Notes: generated by a model not told the origin, from the sequence alone. 64,000 nt of DNA from Nitratidesulfovibrio termitidis HI1 (GCF_000504305.1 NZ_KI632512.1:3536404-3600403), one strand, 5' to 3'. Counted from the first letter of the stretch, positions 56,490 to 64,000 are shown. Program-made: numbers and translations.

Positions 56490-57809
56490 CTAGCCGGAAA
56501 GGCGCGCCCGGTAATCCCGGATCACGCTGGCGCGGCTTACCCCGGTCAACGAAAGGCGCTTGCGCACGGCGGGGTCGTCCCAGGCCGGTTGCAGGCCCAC
56601 CTCGCGGGCGGCCTTTTCCGTGTCCTGTTGTTCGCGCGGGCGGGTCTTTTCGCCCAGGTGGCAGTCGTCGCCCATGAACACCAGTATCTCGCGGCGTGAA
56701 AGGCCCGGCCCCCGGTTCTTGCGGTTGACCACGGAAATGAGGAATTCGGTGTACCGGCTGGACTGGGGGTTCCACACCTCGTAGCCGTCCACGTCGTACT
56801 CCGCGAGCAGGATGGGCCAGAACTGCTCCGGGTGGGGAATGACCACGCAGCCGCCAAGGCCGTGCGCTTCCTCGATGAATTCCGTGGCCCGGTAGAAGTA
56901 GTCGAGCGGAAAGCGCCGCTTCACCTGTTCCTTCACCGCCTTCAGGTAGGCCTGCACCCGGTCGATGAAGGTGTCTTCCCAGTCGCCGCGCAGCCCGTCG
57001 ATGAAGTTGCGCAAGAGCTTGTTCTTGATCATGTCCTCGGGCATGGCCGCACCGTGCGTTTCCAGCAGGCGGGCGAACTTGCCGGTCATCAGCCGGGCGA
57101 AGGCCAGCACGTCTTCGTCGGCGCCGGTTTCGCGCACGGCAGGTCCGGCCACCTCGTCGCTGGGCTGCACCACGGCGCGCACATAGTCGTACAGTTGCGA
57201 GGCGCGGTACTTGCGGGTGTGGGCCAGCATGGAACGCAGGGTGTGCGCCCCGGTGTGCGTCCTGTCGCCGGACAGCAGGGAATACGCGGGCTGCGGCGGG
57301 CTGCCGGGCGTGCTGCGGGGTGGGGGGCTGGCGGGCCTCGTGACGTCGGTGGCGTCAAGCGGGGCTGGGCCGATGTGCGCGGGGTGCGCGCCAGGCGCAG
57401 TTGCCGCCACGCGGCTGCTTTCGAAATGCAGCAGCAGTTGCACCTTCTGGTTGAAGCCGCTGGAGTAGCAGTCCACCTCCACGCCGGTGTAGCCGTCCCA
57501 ACTGGTCAGCTCGTTGTGCTGGGTGGGGATGATCAGTTCGGCCTCGTGCCCCGGAAACATGGCCTCGATGCGCTGGCGGATCAGCCCCATGGGTACGAAT
57601 TCGGGGTGCCAGTGCGTGGCAAGCACCTCGCGCTGTGATTCGTGCACGGACGGGGGGGTGGTCACCTGTTCCGCCTGCCAGGGAGCCAGGTCGGTGACGA
57701 TCAGTGAGCGGAACAGGGCGTCCTCCTGCTCGGTGATGTCGTCAGGAAGGGCCTGCAGCCGGGCTTCCAGATCGGCGCACTGGCGCGCCACGGGTTTGAC
57801 GATCTTCAT
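56490..57809 (-). CDS. PHP-like metal-dependent hydrolase-related protein (GAK cassette)
   Basis: 439 residues from MKIVKPVARQCADL; a start at 57836 is possible. Histidine- and acid-rich motifs recall PHP phosphoesterases: ATHWHPEFVP (66-), IIPTQHNEL, CVVIPHPEQFWPIL and VFMGDDCHLG near the C terminus, the last resembling the GSDxH motif. These should chelate two or three metals. A Pro/Gly-rich variable stretch lies near residues 160-190. The family is not recognised with certainty; the PHP assignment is inferred from motif order. The upstream XXXCH gene ends 10 bp earlier. Confidence 0.6.
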   Translation of the reverse strand: MKIVKPVARQCADLEARLQALPDDITEQEDALFRSLIVTDLAPWQAEQVTTPPSVHESQREVLATHWHPEFVPMGLIRQRIEAMFPGHEAELIIPTQHNELTSWDGYTGVEVDCYSSGFNQKVQLLLHFESSRVAATAPGAHPAHIGPAPLDATDVTRPASPPPRSTPGSPPQPAYSLLSGDRTHTGAHTLRSMLAHTRKYRASQLYDYVRAVVQPSDEVAGPAVRETGADEDVLAFARLMTGKFARLLETHGAAMPEDMIKNKLLRNFIDGLRGDWEDTFIDRVQAYLKAVKEQVKRRFPLDYFYRATEFIEEAHGLGGCVVIPHPEQFWPILLAEYDVDGYEVWNPQSSRYTEFLISVVNRKNRGPGLSRREILVFMGDDCHLGEKTRPREQQDTEKAAREVGLQPAWDDPAVRKRLSLTGVSRASVIRDYRARLSG

Positions 57810-57819
57810 GGCGGGCGGC

Positions 57820-58542
57820 CTATTTGTAGCGGTCATGGCACAGCACCATGAGCCGGTAGAGTTCTTCCACGGCGTGGCGGATTTCGGGCATGACGGGCGG
57901 CGTGACGGGCGTGATCACGGCGGCCCCGCCATCCCCGGCTGGTGCGGCGGCGGAATCTGCCGCGTCGGCAGGGGCAGCGGCAGGGATGCCGCCCGTGCCC
58001 ACGGCCTCCAGCGCCGCGCGCAGGGCTTCGGTGGCCGCCAGATACGCCGCGTAGTGCTCGTCGCCGTAGCCGGGGTACTCCACCATCAGCAGCGAATCGG
58101 ACAGGAAGGACGCGGCGGCCTGCGGCGGGGGCATCACCCCGGCCTGCACGGCCTGGCGCAACGCCTTGAACGACGCGCGCATCCGCTTTTTCAGCGATTT
58201 GTACGAGGGGTGGCCCGCAGCGCGAACGGCGTGGCTCGCACCCGCACCGGTGCCGGTGGTGGTGGTTCCGTCAGCATCGGCGGCACCGGCGGCTGTGGCG
58301 GCTGCGTCGGGTGTCTTGACCTTGAGCACCACCTGCATCTGGCCGAAGGCATGCTTGGCGTTGAGCTTGAACTTGCGAAAATCTCCCAGCCCCGATGCCA
58401 GCAACGGGTCCGCCTCGTCTTCCGGCACGGCGGTGGCCGGCTCTCCGATGGCGTCCCCCCGCTCCAGGGCGTCGGCGATGCGCCGCAGCACGGCGGGCAG
58501 TTCCTGCCGGGTGGTGGAGAACGTGGTCTTTCTGCTGCCCAT
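57820..58542 (-). CDS. GAK-system XXXCH protein
   Basis: 240 residues; AGGGG SD before ATG 58542. The first about 100 residues (MGSRKTTFSTTRQELPAVLRRIADALERGD) contain an amphi-Trp-like or helical region with FRKFKLNAKHAFGQMQVVLKVKT, then an Ala/Thr linker. A helical domain follows (SYKSLKKRMRASFKALRQAVQAG, LLMVEYPGYGDEHYAAYLAATEAL). The C terminus ends LYRLMVLCHDRYK; Cys235-His236 is the CH of the XXXCH name. Cys and His may bind a cofactor or be the site of modification. First gene of the cassette; 12-bp repeats lie just upstream. Confidence 0.85.
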   Translation of the reverse strand: MGSRKTTFSTTRQELPAVLRRIADALERGDAIGEPATAVPEDEADPLLASGLGDFRKFKLNAKHAFGQMQVVLKVKTPDAAATAAGAADADGTTTTGTGAGASHAVRAAGHPSYKSLKKRMRASFKALRQAVQAGVMPPPQAAASFLSDSLLMVEYPGYGDEHYAAYLAATEALRAALEAVGTGGIPAAAPADAADSAAAPAGDGGAAVITPVTPPVMPEIRHAVEELYRLMVLCHDRYK

Positions 58543-58563
58543 GGTGCGACCCCTGATATGTAT

Positions 58564-58611
58564 CGGATGGTGTGCCGGATGGTGTGCCAGGTGGTGTGCC
58601 AGGTAGTGTGC
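58564..58611 (-). repeat. 12-bp tandem array, 4 units, upstream of the GAK cassette
   Basis: CGGATGGTGTGC (twice exact), CAGGTGGTGTGC, CAGGTAGTGTGC, starting about 20 bp before the XXXCH start codon in the cassette leader. Confidence 0.75.
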
Positions 58612-58946
58612 CGGATGAGACGTCTGACTGTGTGCCGCTTGCAGGCGCCCGTGGCAGGCTGGCCCGTACCGCGCAGTTCCTTGCGCCGCGTGCCGATCCT
58701 GCCGCCGTCACGCTCGCCAGCCGCAACTGGCCGCCATCATTTGCCCCCGTTGCCCCAGGCACGGGGCGTCATGTTTCCGCCCCATGTGACGGTTGCGGAA
58801 CGTGGCGTTCCGGTCATGTACACACGGCTGCGCCCGTCCTTGATGGCTGGACGGTGGCGGCAACGTTACAATGATACTCCGAAGGTTACGTTTGCATGAC
58901 GGGGTGCGCGCGGGGCGCTTTCTCGTGCGTGCGGCCTTTGGCCCGG

Positions 58947-58998
58947 TTTGGCCTGCCCGTTTGGTCTGCCGGTTTGGCTCACCAGTTCGGCCCGGCGG
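58947..58998. repeat. 13-bp imperfect tandem repeat
   Basis: TTTGGCCTGCCCG, TTTGGTCTGCCGG, TTTGGCTCACCAG, TTCGGCCCGGCGG. Confidence 0.6.
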
Positions 58999-59383
58999 TG
59001 CGGCATCGCCTGTCGCAGTTGCGCCACGGAGCGGATTGCGCCGGGCCACGTGGCGGATGGTGCGGAATGTACAACGGCCATGCGACGGCGCGTCAGGGCG
59101 GCGACCTGCGCGTGTTGCAGTGCACGCTTGCAAGGCACGGTGTTTGCTTCGCATTCCGGGATGCACGAACGCGGCATGTTCTGCCGTATTACGATGTGAT
59201 GTCGTGGCGTGGTGATGCCATGCACTGTGGTATTTCGCAGAGGGCTTGCATGAACCGACGCGACACGGTATGCGGCGGCAACGGGACACTTGCCGGGAGG
59301 CTTGTTCCGCGCAAGGGAGTGACCTGCGCCGGGTGAGGGGAAAAGGATGCCCGCGCGGGGCAATGCACTGGAATGGAGGTGGC

Positions 59384-60595
59384 ATGGCAATATTTCAGGC
59401 AAGGATGCAGTGGCGCTCGGGCGGCCTGCCGCCGTTCGCGTCGGCCTTCGCGGCCCCCCTGCTGATCCTGATGCTGTCCCTGGCGCTGGCTCCGGTTTTG
59501 GTCGGCTGTGGCCGCAAGGCCGTGACCCCGACTCCCGTCGCCGAGGCGAAAAAGGAACATTGCCCTCAGCCGGTTGCCTCGGTGGAACGGCGGATGTGCC
59601 AGCGCGAACGGCTGTGGAACGTGGGCTATGCCCTGCGTGAAGCCAACGCCCCGCTGTGCGGCGGGCGCACCGTGCTGGATGACGGCGTGGTGGTGGTCAG
59701 CACCGACACGCTGGACGACATGCTTTCGCCAGTGCGCTGGGGCGATTTGGGCGCTTACGTGGAAATGCGCCGCTGGCGTGATGCGTATGTGCGCGAGTAT
59801 GGGCTGGATGGCCGTCACCGGGTCATCAGCGTGCTGCGCGGCAGCGGCGGCGAAGAAGCGGGCATCCGCCCCGGCGACGTGCTGGTGGCCGTCAACGGGC
59901 AGCCCATGCCCACCGGCAAGCTGGCCGCGCGTACCCTGCGTTGGCAGGTCACCAAGGCCCTGGGCGCGGGCGATACCGTGACCTACACCGTGGAGCGCGA
60001 CGGCCTGCGCATGGATGTGCCGGTGCGTTTCCACCGGGTGTGCGACACCACCATGGATGTGGAAGTGCGCGACACCGTGGATTCCTTTGCCTCCGGCCAG
60101 GCAATTTTCGTGACCATCGGCCTGCTGGAACGCTTTTCTGACGATAACGAACTGGCCGCCGTGCTGGGGCGTGAAATGGCCAGGCATGTTCGACATAACG
60201 GGCAGGGCGGCCAGAGTGGCCAGAGTGGCCAAAGCGGGCAGACCAAAGCTGGCGCGGTATCGTCAGCAACGGACAGGCCGGGCGTGCGCGGTTATTACGG
60301 CATGCCCCCTGCGGGCGGGCTGGTGAAGCCCGAAACCGCCGCAGCGGACCGCCAGACCGGCAGCCCCGACATCGACCGTCTGGCCTTGTACTGCATGGCC
60401 CGCGCCGGGTACGACCACCGCCGGGCCGCGCCCATGTTCGAGGCGCTGGCGCAGCTGCCGCCGTCGCGCCGGGCAGTGCTGGAAGGTGAAGCCATTGCGG
60501 CAAGGGGCGATGCGCAGGTGCGTGCCGCCCGGCTGGCCATGGCCGCAGCCGAGATCGACGGCAGGTTGGCCCAGGGGCAGCCGCTCATTCCGTAG
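59384..60595 (+). CDS. PDZ-containing M48-like lipoprotein with degenerate metal site
   Basis: 403 residues; ATG 59384 with GGAGG SD. Lipoprotein signal with lipobox LVGC (Cys42), so the mature protein is membrane-anchored outside the cytoplasm. A PDZ domain lies near residues 145-215 (VISVLRGSGGEEAGIRPGDVLVAVNGQ). The M48 (BepA/LoiP-like) region follows (FASGQAIFVTIGLLERFSDDNELAAVLGREMARHVRHN). The HExxH motif is changed to REMARH (Arg263 for the first His) and the third ligand region reads PDIDRLAL, so zinc binding is doubtful and it may be a pseudoprotease chaperone. A 9-bp array codes GQSGQSGQ just after the motif. Confidence 0.8.
   Translation: MAIFQARMQWRSGGLPPFASAFAAPLLILMLSLALAPVLVGCGRKAVTPTPVAEAKKEHCPQPVASVERRMCQRERLWNVGYALREANAPLCGGRTVLDDGVVVVSTDTLDDMLSPVRWGDLGAYVEMRRWRDAYVREYGLDGRHRVISVLRGSGGEEAGIRPGDVLVAVNGQPMPTGKLAARTLRWQVTKALGAGDTVTYTVERDGLRMDVPVRFHRVCDTTMDVEVRDTVDSFASGQAIFVTIGLLERFSDDNELAAVLGREMARHVRHNGQGGQSGQSGQSGQTKAGAVSSATDRPGVRGYYGMPPAGGLVKPETAAADRQTGSPDIDRLALYCMARAGYDHRRAAPMFEALAQLPPSRRAVLEGEAIAARGDAQVRAARLAMAAAEIDGRLAQGQPLIP
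60201..60245 (+). repeat. 9-bp tandem array, 5 units, in-frame
   Basis: GGCAGGGCG, GCCAGAGTG (twice exact), GCCAAAGCG, GGCAGACCA right after the degenerate metal motif. Confidence 0.7.
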
Positions 60596-60649
60596 GGCGC
60601 GGCTGATGCCGGGCCTGCGCTGTCGCATGCTCTGACGAGAAAGCAAGAA

Positions 60650-60680
60650 CGGGGCGGAAACCTGCATGGTTTCCGCCCCG
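60650..60680. terminator. 13-bp hairpin between convergent genes
   Basis: CGGGGCGGAAACC (60650-60662) pairs with GGTTTCCGCCCCG (60668-60680); T runs are weak on both sides. Confidence 0.6.
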
Positions 60681-60760
60681 TGTTCATTCGTGTGCGAGGG
60701 TGATGGCGGCAGGGGGCGGTGCGGTGCCGTGGTGGCCCCGAAGCTCCCCCGCCAGTTTCG

Positions 60761-62395
60761 CTACGCCTTCAGGATGGCCCTGGCAAACTCGTCCTGCACG
60801 TCGGTGATGAACGGAATGCCGGTCTCGCGTTCGGTCTCGCGGTTGCCGGAGGCGATGTCCTCGCGGCGGATCTGGTCCAGCGAGAAGCGGCGCGCGCCCG
60901 CCATCAGCTGCTGCACGCCCGCGCCCAGCTTGTCCAGCAGGGTCCACATGGCAATGGCCCCGTAGGGCAGGTCCTTCATGCCTTCGCGGCCAATCCTGGC
61001 CTGCACGTCATGATACCCGGCGAAGATTTCTTCCGCCGTGGTGCCATGCTCGGCCACGGTCTTGGGCAGCGCGTCCCAGTTGCCGTTGACGCGGGCGCGG
61101 TTTTCCGGCTTCAGCACGCCTTCGATGTTGGAGCCGAGGAAGCCGGGAATCATCATGGCCCGGCCCATGCAGATCATCTTCACATAGGGCGCGCCAAGGG
61201 CCAGCCCCTTGAATATCTGGCTGGGCTTGGCGAAGCCGCCCGCGAAGGACATGTCTACCACCTTGCGGCCGCCCGCGGCCAGCAGGGCCGCGTATTCTGC
61301 GGCCTTGGCGTGCAGCAGGATGGAGGGCACGCCCCAGGTTTCCATCATGTCCCACGGGCTCATGCCGGTGCCGCCGCCCGCGCCGTCGATGGTCAGCAGG
61401 TCCAGTTCGCACTCCGAAGCCAGGCGGATGGACATGGCCAGGGCCTCCATGCCGTAGGCGCCGGTCTTCAGCGAGATGCGGCCAAAGCCCAGCGAACGCA
61501 GGTAGGCCACCTGGGTCATGAAGTTTTCGCGCACCTGCTCGTAGCCGGAAAGGTCGGTGTAGCCCAGGCGGCTGTGCCGGGCAAAGCCCTTCACCGCGCC
61601 GGTGCGGTAGCCTTCCTGCACTTCGGGCCGGGTGGGGTCGGGATCCACCAGGTAGCCGCGCTGCTTCAGGAACTGGGCGTACTCCAGGCTCTTCACCTCG
61701 ATCTCGCCGCCGATGTCCTTGGCGCCCTGGCCCCACTTCAGCTCGATGATCACCTTGTCGCCGTACTTGCCTGCCACGTATTCGGCCACGCCGTTGCGGG
61801 TGTCCTCCACGTTCAGCTGCACGATGATGGCGCCGTGCCCGTCGTAGTAGCGCAGGTAATTGTCGATGCGGCGTTCCAGTTCGGGGGCCTTGGTGATGCG
61901 CCCGTTCTCCAGTACGGCTTCGCGGTCGATGCCCACCACGTTTTCGCCCACCACGATGGGCACGCCACAGATGGCGCAGCCGGTGGCAAAGGCGTCCCAG
62001 TAACGGGCCGCCACGAAGGTGGAACCGAGCGCGCCGGTCATCAGCGGGTAGCGGCAGGTGGTCTTGTGCTGCGCGCCGAAGGACGTGGCAAGGGACACGT
62101 CGGTGAACAGGGCGTCGCCGGTGGCGGCCTTTTCGCCCGCGCCGCAGGCCCCGTAATTGTAGCCCTGGATGCGCAGCGAGTTGTACGATACGCCCACGTG
62201 GGTGGTGTTGCCGCTGCCTGCGGTGACGATGCCGAAGTCGCGCGGGTACAGGGTTTCGCGCCCCTTCATGCACGAAAGCCAGGTTTCGCACTTGCCCATG
62301 CAGTCGGCGCGGCACAGGGTGCACAGGCCGGATTCCGCCGTGTTGCCGCGGTTGGTGGTGCCAAGGACGTCATTGCTCTTGAGCCACTGGGACAT
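60761..62395 (-). CDS. FMN-binding glutamate-synthase-family protein
   Basis: 544 residues from MSQWLKSNDVLG; GGAGGAAGG SD. N terminus holds cysteines (GLCTLCRADCMGKCETWLSCMKG), unlike the usual enzyme. The GltB-type FMN/Fe-S core is strong: AGSGNTTHVGVSYNSLRIQG, ELKWGQGAKDIGGEIEVKS, LTIDGAGGGTGMSPWDMMETWGVPS, and GLALGAPYVKMICMGRAMM. There is no glutaminase or alpha/gamma assembly domain, so it is an archaeal-type or stand-alone glutamate-synthase homologue, whose substrate may differ. Single-gene unit, ending in a hairpin. Confidence 0.85.
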   Translation of the reverse strand: MSQWLKSNDVLGTTNRGNTAESGLCTLCRADCMGKCETWLSCMKGRETLYPRDFGIVTAGSGNTTHVGVSYNSLRIQGYNYGACGAGEKAATGDALFTDVSLATSFGAQHKTTCRYPLMTGALGSTFVAARYWDAFATGCAICGVPIVVGENVVGIDREAVLENGRITKAPELERRIDNYLRYYDGHGAIIVQLNVEDTRNGVAEYVAGKYGDKVIIELKWGQGAKDIGGEIEVKSLEYAQFLKQRGYLVDPDPTRPEVQEGYRTGAVKGFARHSRLGYTDLSGYEQVRENFMTQVAYLRSLGFGRISLKTGAYGMEALAMSIRLASECELDLLTIDGAGGGTGMSPWDMMETWGVPSILLHAKAAEYAALLAAGGRKVVDMSFAGGFAKPSQIFKGLALGAPYVKMICMGRAMMIPGFLGSNIEGVLKPENRARVNGNWDALPKTVAEHGTTAEEIFAGYHDVQARIGREGMKDLPYGAIAMWTLLDKLGAGVQQLMAGARRFSLDQIRREDIASGNRETERETGIPFITDVQDEFARAILKA

Positions 62396-62766
62396 GCTGC
62401 CTTCCTCCGGGATGGTCCGTGATATTCCAGATGATGGAAAACGGGCCATACCGCCCGGTATCGGGCAAGGCAACGCGGGCATGCATGCCCGCGCGCATGT
62501 GATGCGACGGGTGTTTCTGATGGTTGCATGGCAGCGGGCGGGTGGTTGGCGGCACTTCCATGCAATGCTCGTCCGAAGGCGCGATGAGCGCGGCGGCATG
62601 GACCACATCATGCGTGCACGAGCACGCCATGGCGGGAAAAACGGGCGTGGCCGGTGTTTCCGTCACGCGGGCGTCAATGGATATGGCGGACTGTTGCAGT
62701 GGGATGGCCGCCGGTGTATCCGGGAGCACACACAGGAATGCATGATTTTTACATTTTCGGTATGAG

Positions 62767-62787
62767 ACATTTTTGTCGCAAAAATGT
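62767..62787. promoter_or_regulatory. 9-bp perfect inverted repeat, operator-like
   Basis: ACATTTTTG (62767-62775), TCG, CAAAAATGT (62779-62787) in the AT-rich part of the spacer. Confidence 0.45.
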
Positions 62788-62922
62788 GCATATTCTGACA
62801 ATTTTGTATTGAAAAATTGATATCGCGCACAACAATTCCCGAAATATGGCGATTTGAGGAGGAGTGGTTGTCAGGGTGTGCATGAATCTCTTCTGTGACG
62901 AGAATGTGCAAAGCATGAAAAA

Positions 62923-63066
62923 ATGAAACTGCCTGATGCGACCCGCGCCGTTGCGCCGCTGCCACATCCGGCCGAATTGGCCGAATTGGCCGAATTAGCA
63001 GGACAGGCAGAATTGGCAGAGCAGGCAGAACTGGCAAAACTGTCCGAACTGGCGCAATGGGTCTGA
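62923..63066 (+). CDS. possible 47-residue peptide composed of 9-bp repeats
   Basis: A frame from ATG 62923 to TGA 63066 reads MKLPDATRAVAPLPHPAELAELAELAG and continues with Ala-Glu-Leu repeats because the 9-bp array is in phase. There is no SD, and a 9-bp array is free of stops in a frame by chance, so coding is doubtful. Confidence 0.2.
   Translation: MKLPDATRAVAPLPHPAELAELAELAGQAELAEQAELAKLSELAQWV
62970..63059 (+). repeat. 9-bp tandem array, 10 units, intergenic
   Basis: GGCCGAATT three times exact, then AGCAGGACA, GGCAGAATT, GGCAGAGCA, GGCAGAACT, GGCAAAACT, GTCCGAACT, GGCGCAATG in strict 9-bp register. The longest array in the window. Confidence 0.8.
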
Positions 63067-63097
63067 CGGGCGCGCCTGATACAGGAGGAGAGACGGC

Positions 63098-63514
63098 ATG
63101 AAATCGTGGCGCAAGGAATTGTGGTTCAACGTGCCCACGCGGCGGGCGTTCATCAACATCACCCCGCAGGTGGATATGGAACTGGCGGAAAGCGGCATTC
63201 GCGAAGGGTTGTGCCTGGTCAACGCCATGCACATCACTGCCAGCGTGTTCATCAACGACGACGAAAGCGGCCTGCACCACGACTACGAGCAGTGGCTGGA
63301 ACGGCTGGCCCCGCACGAGCCGGTGCGCCAGTATCGCCACAACGTGGGCGAGGACAACGCCGACGCGCACATGAAGCGCCAGATCATGGGACGCGAGGTG
63401 GTGGTGGCCGTGACCGAAGGCAAGCTGGACCTGGGGCCGTGGGAGCAGGTGTTTTACGGAGAGTTCGACGGCGGGCGGCGCAAGCGGGTGCTGGTGAAGA
63501 TCATCGGCGAATGA
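63098..63514 (+). CDS. yjbQ: YjbQ-family protein (UPF0047; secondary thiamine-phosphate synthase type)
   Basis: 138 residues; AGGAGG SD. Typical UPF0047 sequence: [113 protein letters not shown]. The conserved His, Asp and Glu residues line a metal-like site in solved homologues. Annotation as thiamine-phosphate synthase rests on weak genetic evidence. No thiamine genes are adjacent. The 9-bp array ends 38 bp before its start. Confidence 0.9.
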   Translation: MKSWRKELWFNVPTRRAFINITPQVDMELAESGIREGLCLVNAMHITASVFINDDESGLHHDYEQWLERLAPHEPVRQYRHNVGEDNADAHMKRQIMGREVVVAVTEGKLDLGPWEQVFYGEFDGGRRKRVLVKIIGE

Positions 63515-63591
63515 CGCGGGTACGCCGTGGCCCGATGGGGCAGAGGCTGCGGTGGGGAGGACGTGCGCGCCAGCGGCGCGTCATGTCTGCT

Positions 63592-64000
63592 TCAGGGGAG
63601 CGTCAACCAATAGTACCCCACGCCCACCAGCGTGATGGACGCGGCGCGCAGGGCCTGGTTGACCACGATCAGTTCCGCGGCCAGCGCGGGCCTGAAGTAT
63701 CCGGCGTAGGACGGGAACTGGTGGCGAAAGGCCCGCATGGGCGTGGACAGCACGTTGCCCGCCAGCAGGGCCAGCACGACCTCCCTCTCGGTCAGCGCCC
63801 CACCGCCCAGCACGGCCCCGGCGGCGGACACCGCCGCGCCGAATTCCGCCGCCAGATGCAGCAGCACGATGCCCAGCGCTTCGGGCCGCAGAAAGGCCAG
63901 CGCGCCCATGTGCCGGGTCATCCACGCTTCGGCCAGATCGAACCAGCCCGCCTGCTGCATGGCGTACATGGCCGCGTAGGTGGGCACGGTGAAAAAGATC
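63592..64000 (-). CDS. C-terminal part of a nucleoside-recognition membrane protein, cut by window edge
   Basis: The visible 136 codons continue beyond the window. The sequence FTVPTYAAMYAMQQAG, LRPEALGIVLLHLAAEFGAAVSAAGAVLGG and STPMRAFRHQFPSYAGYFRPAL aligns with the second half of the protein at 26330 (FTAPTYLAMYALHQVG, ATPIRALRHQLPSHTGIF). It is therefore a paralogue of the same nucleoside-recognition/gate family. Several hydrophobic helices are present. The 5' end, and so the start and length, cannot be seen. Confidence 0.8.
   Translation of the reverse strand, partial: IFFTVPTYAAMYAMQQAGWFDLAEAWMTRHMGALAFLRPEALGIVLLHLAAEFGAAVSAAGAVLGGGALTEREVVLALLAGNVLSTPMRAFRHQFPSYAGYFRPALAAELIVVNQALRAASITLVGVGYYWLTLP

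Larger units (their letters stand above)
58543..59383. other. divergent intergenic region, 841 bp, no gene seen
   Basis: The longest gene-free stretch. Frames through it are Arg/Pro-rich, without SD or domains. It contains the 12-bp repeat array at 58564-58611 upstream of the GAK cassette, a 13-bp repeat (TTTGGCCTGCCCG-like) at 58947-58998, and an AACGTTAC...GTTACGTT dyad at 58863-58891 enclosing TATCAT-type sequence that may hold the cassette promoter. Confidence 0.45.
62396..63097. other. intergenic region, 702 bp
   Basis: 62740-62850 is conspicuously AT-rich and probably contains promoters. A 9-bp perfect inverted repeat ACATTTTTG...CAAAAATGT (62767-62787) lies in it. The 9-bp array at 62970-63059 sits before yjbQ. 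A possible 47-codon frame is listed separately. Confidence 0.5.

Noticed and set aside
58708-59402. Minus-strand frames of about 180-225 codons in the gap beside the GAK cassette
   Set aside because: Arg/Pro-rich sequence without SD, start context or family features; looks non-coding.
62970-63059. 9-bp array as a CRISPR array
   Set aside because: Units are 9 bp with no spacers and no cas genes.

Overview
The window looks like chromosomal DNA of a high-GC sulfate-reducing deltaproteobacterium of the Desulfovibrio/Nitratidesulfovibrio type. This is inferred from gene content, not from a marker gene: a ten-haem cytochrome c fused to a membrane cytochrome b, a three-domain NifU with NifS, many two-component and chemotaxis proteins, and a complete cassette of the kind called the GAK system in protein-family annotation. 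That name is recalled and was not checked here. Gene starts were set from Shine-Dalgarno (SD) sequences and domain boundaries, so many are shorter than the longest open frame.

Layout. 1-3457: end of one gene, a COG2509-type FAD protein, a small conserved protein and a membrane protein. 4019-10150: accessory segment made of tRNA-Glu, an AT-rich insert with an alpha/beta hydrolase and an intact IS5-family element, a ParDE toxin-antitoxin pair, a SWIM zinc-finger protein and a Fic protein with putative operator repeats. 10287-14825: sensor kinase, sigma54 response regulator and a PstS-like binding protein with a sigma54-type promoter. 15068-18261: Tat-exported FMN hydroxy-acid oxidase homologue plus decahaem cytochrome c/b, a likely periplasmic redox module. 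18532-31871: diguanylate cyclase, epimerase-like protein, multi-PAS kinase, TatA, nucleoside-recognition membrane protein, CheV and a sigma54 activator with a defective receiver. 32017-38232: U32 protein, PHP protein, Trm112-like protein, two small heat-shock proteins, a YfcE-like phosphodiesterase and a tRNA-dihydrouridine synthase. 38396-45091: MerR/CMD pair, VOC protein, cysE-cysK and nifU-nifS, so cysteine synthesis and Fe-S assembly lie close together. 45388-49909: small AT-rich gene, two HD-GYP paralogues and a chemoreceptor. 50260-58542: the eight-gene GAK cassette on the minus strand. 59384-64000: PDZ/M48-like lipoprotein, glutamate-synthase-like protein, YjbQ and a truncated membrane protein.

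Two sequence-level patterns run across the window. One is a family of about 180-250 bp imperfect palindromes (three copies: 14826, 35542 and 49910), each starting right after a stop codon. The other is at least twelve arrays of degenerate 9-bp tandem units, both in intergenic DNA and in-frame inside genes, where they encode tripeptide repeats.

The strongest candidates for undescribed biology are the GAK cassette (ATP-grasp enzyme, HPr-kinase-like kinase, CofD/YvcK-like protein, PhoU-aminoglycoside-kinase fusion, PHP-like protein, two amphi-Trp proteins and an XXXCH protein), the Tat-flavoprotein/decahaem module, and the 9-bp repeat arrays.
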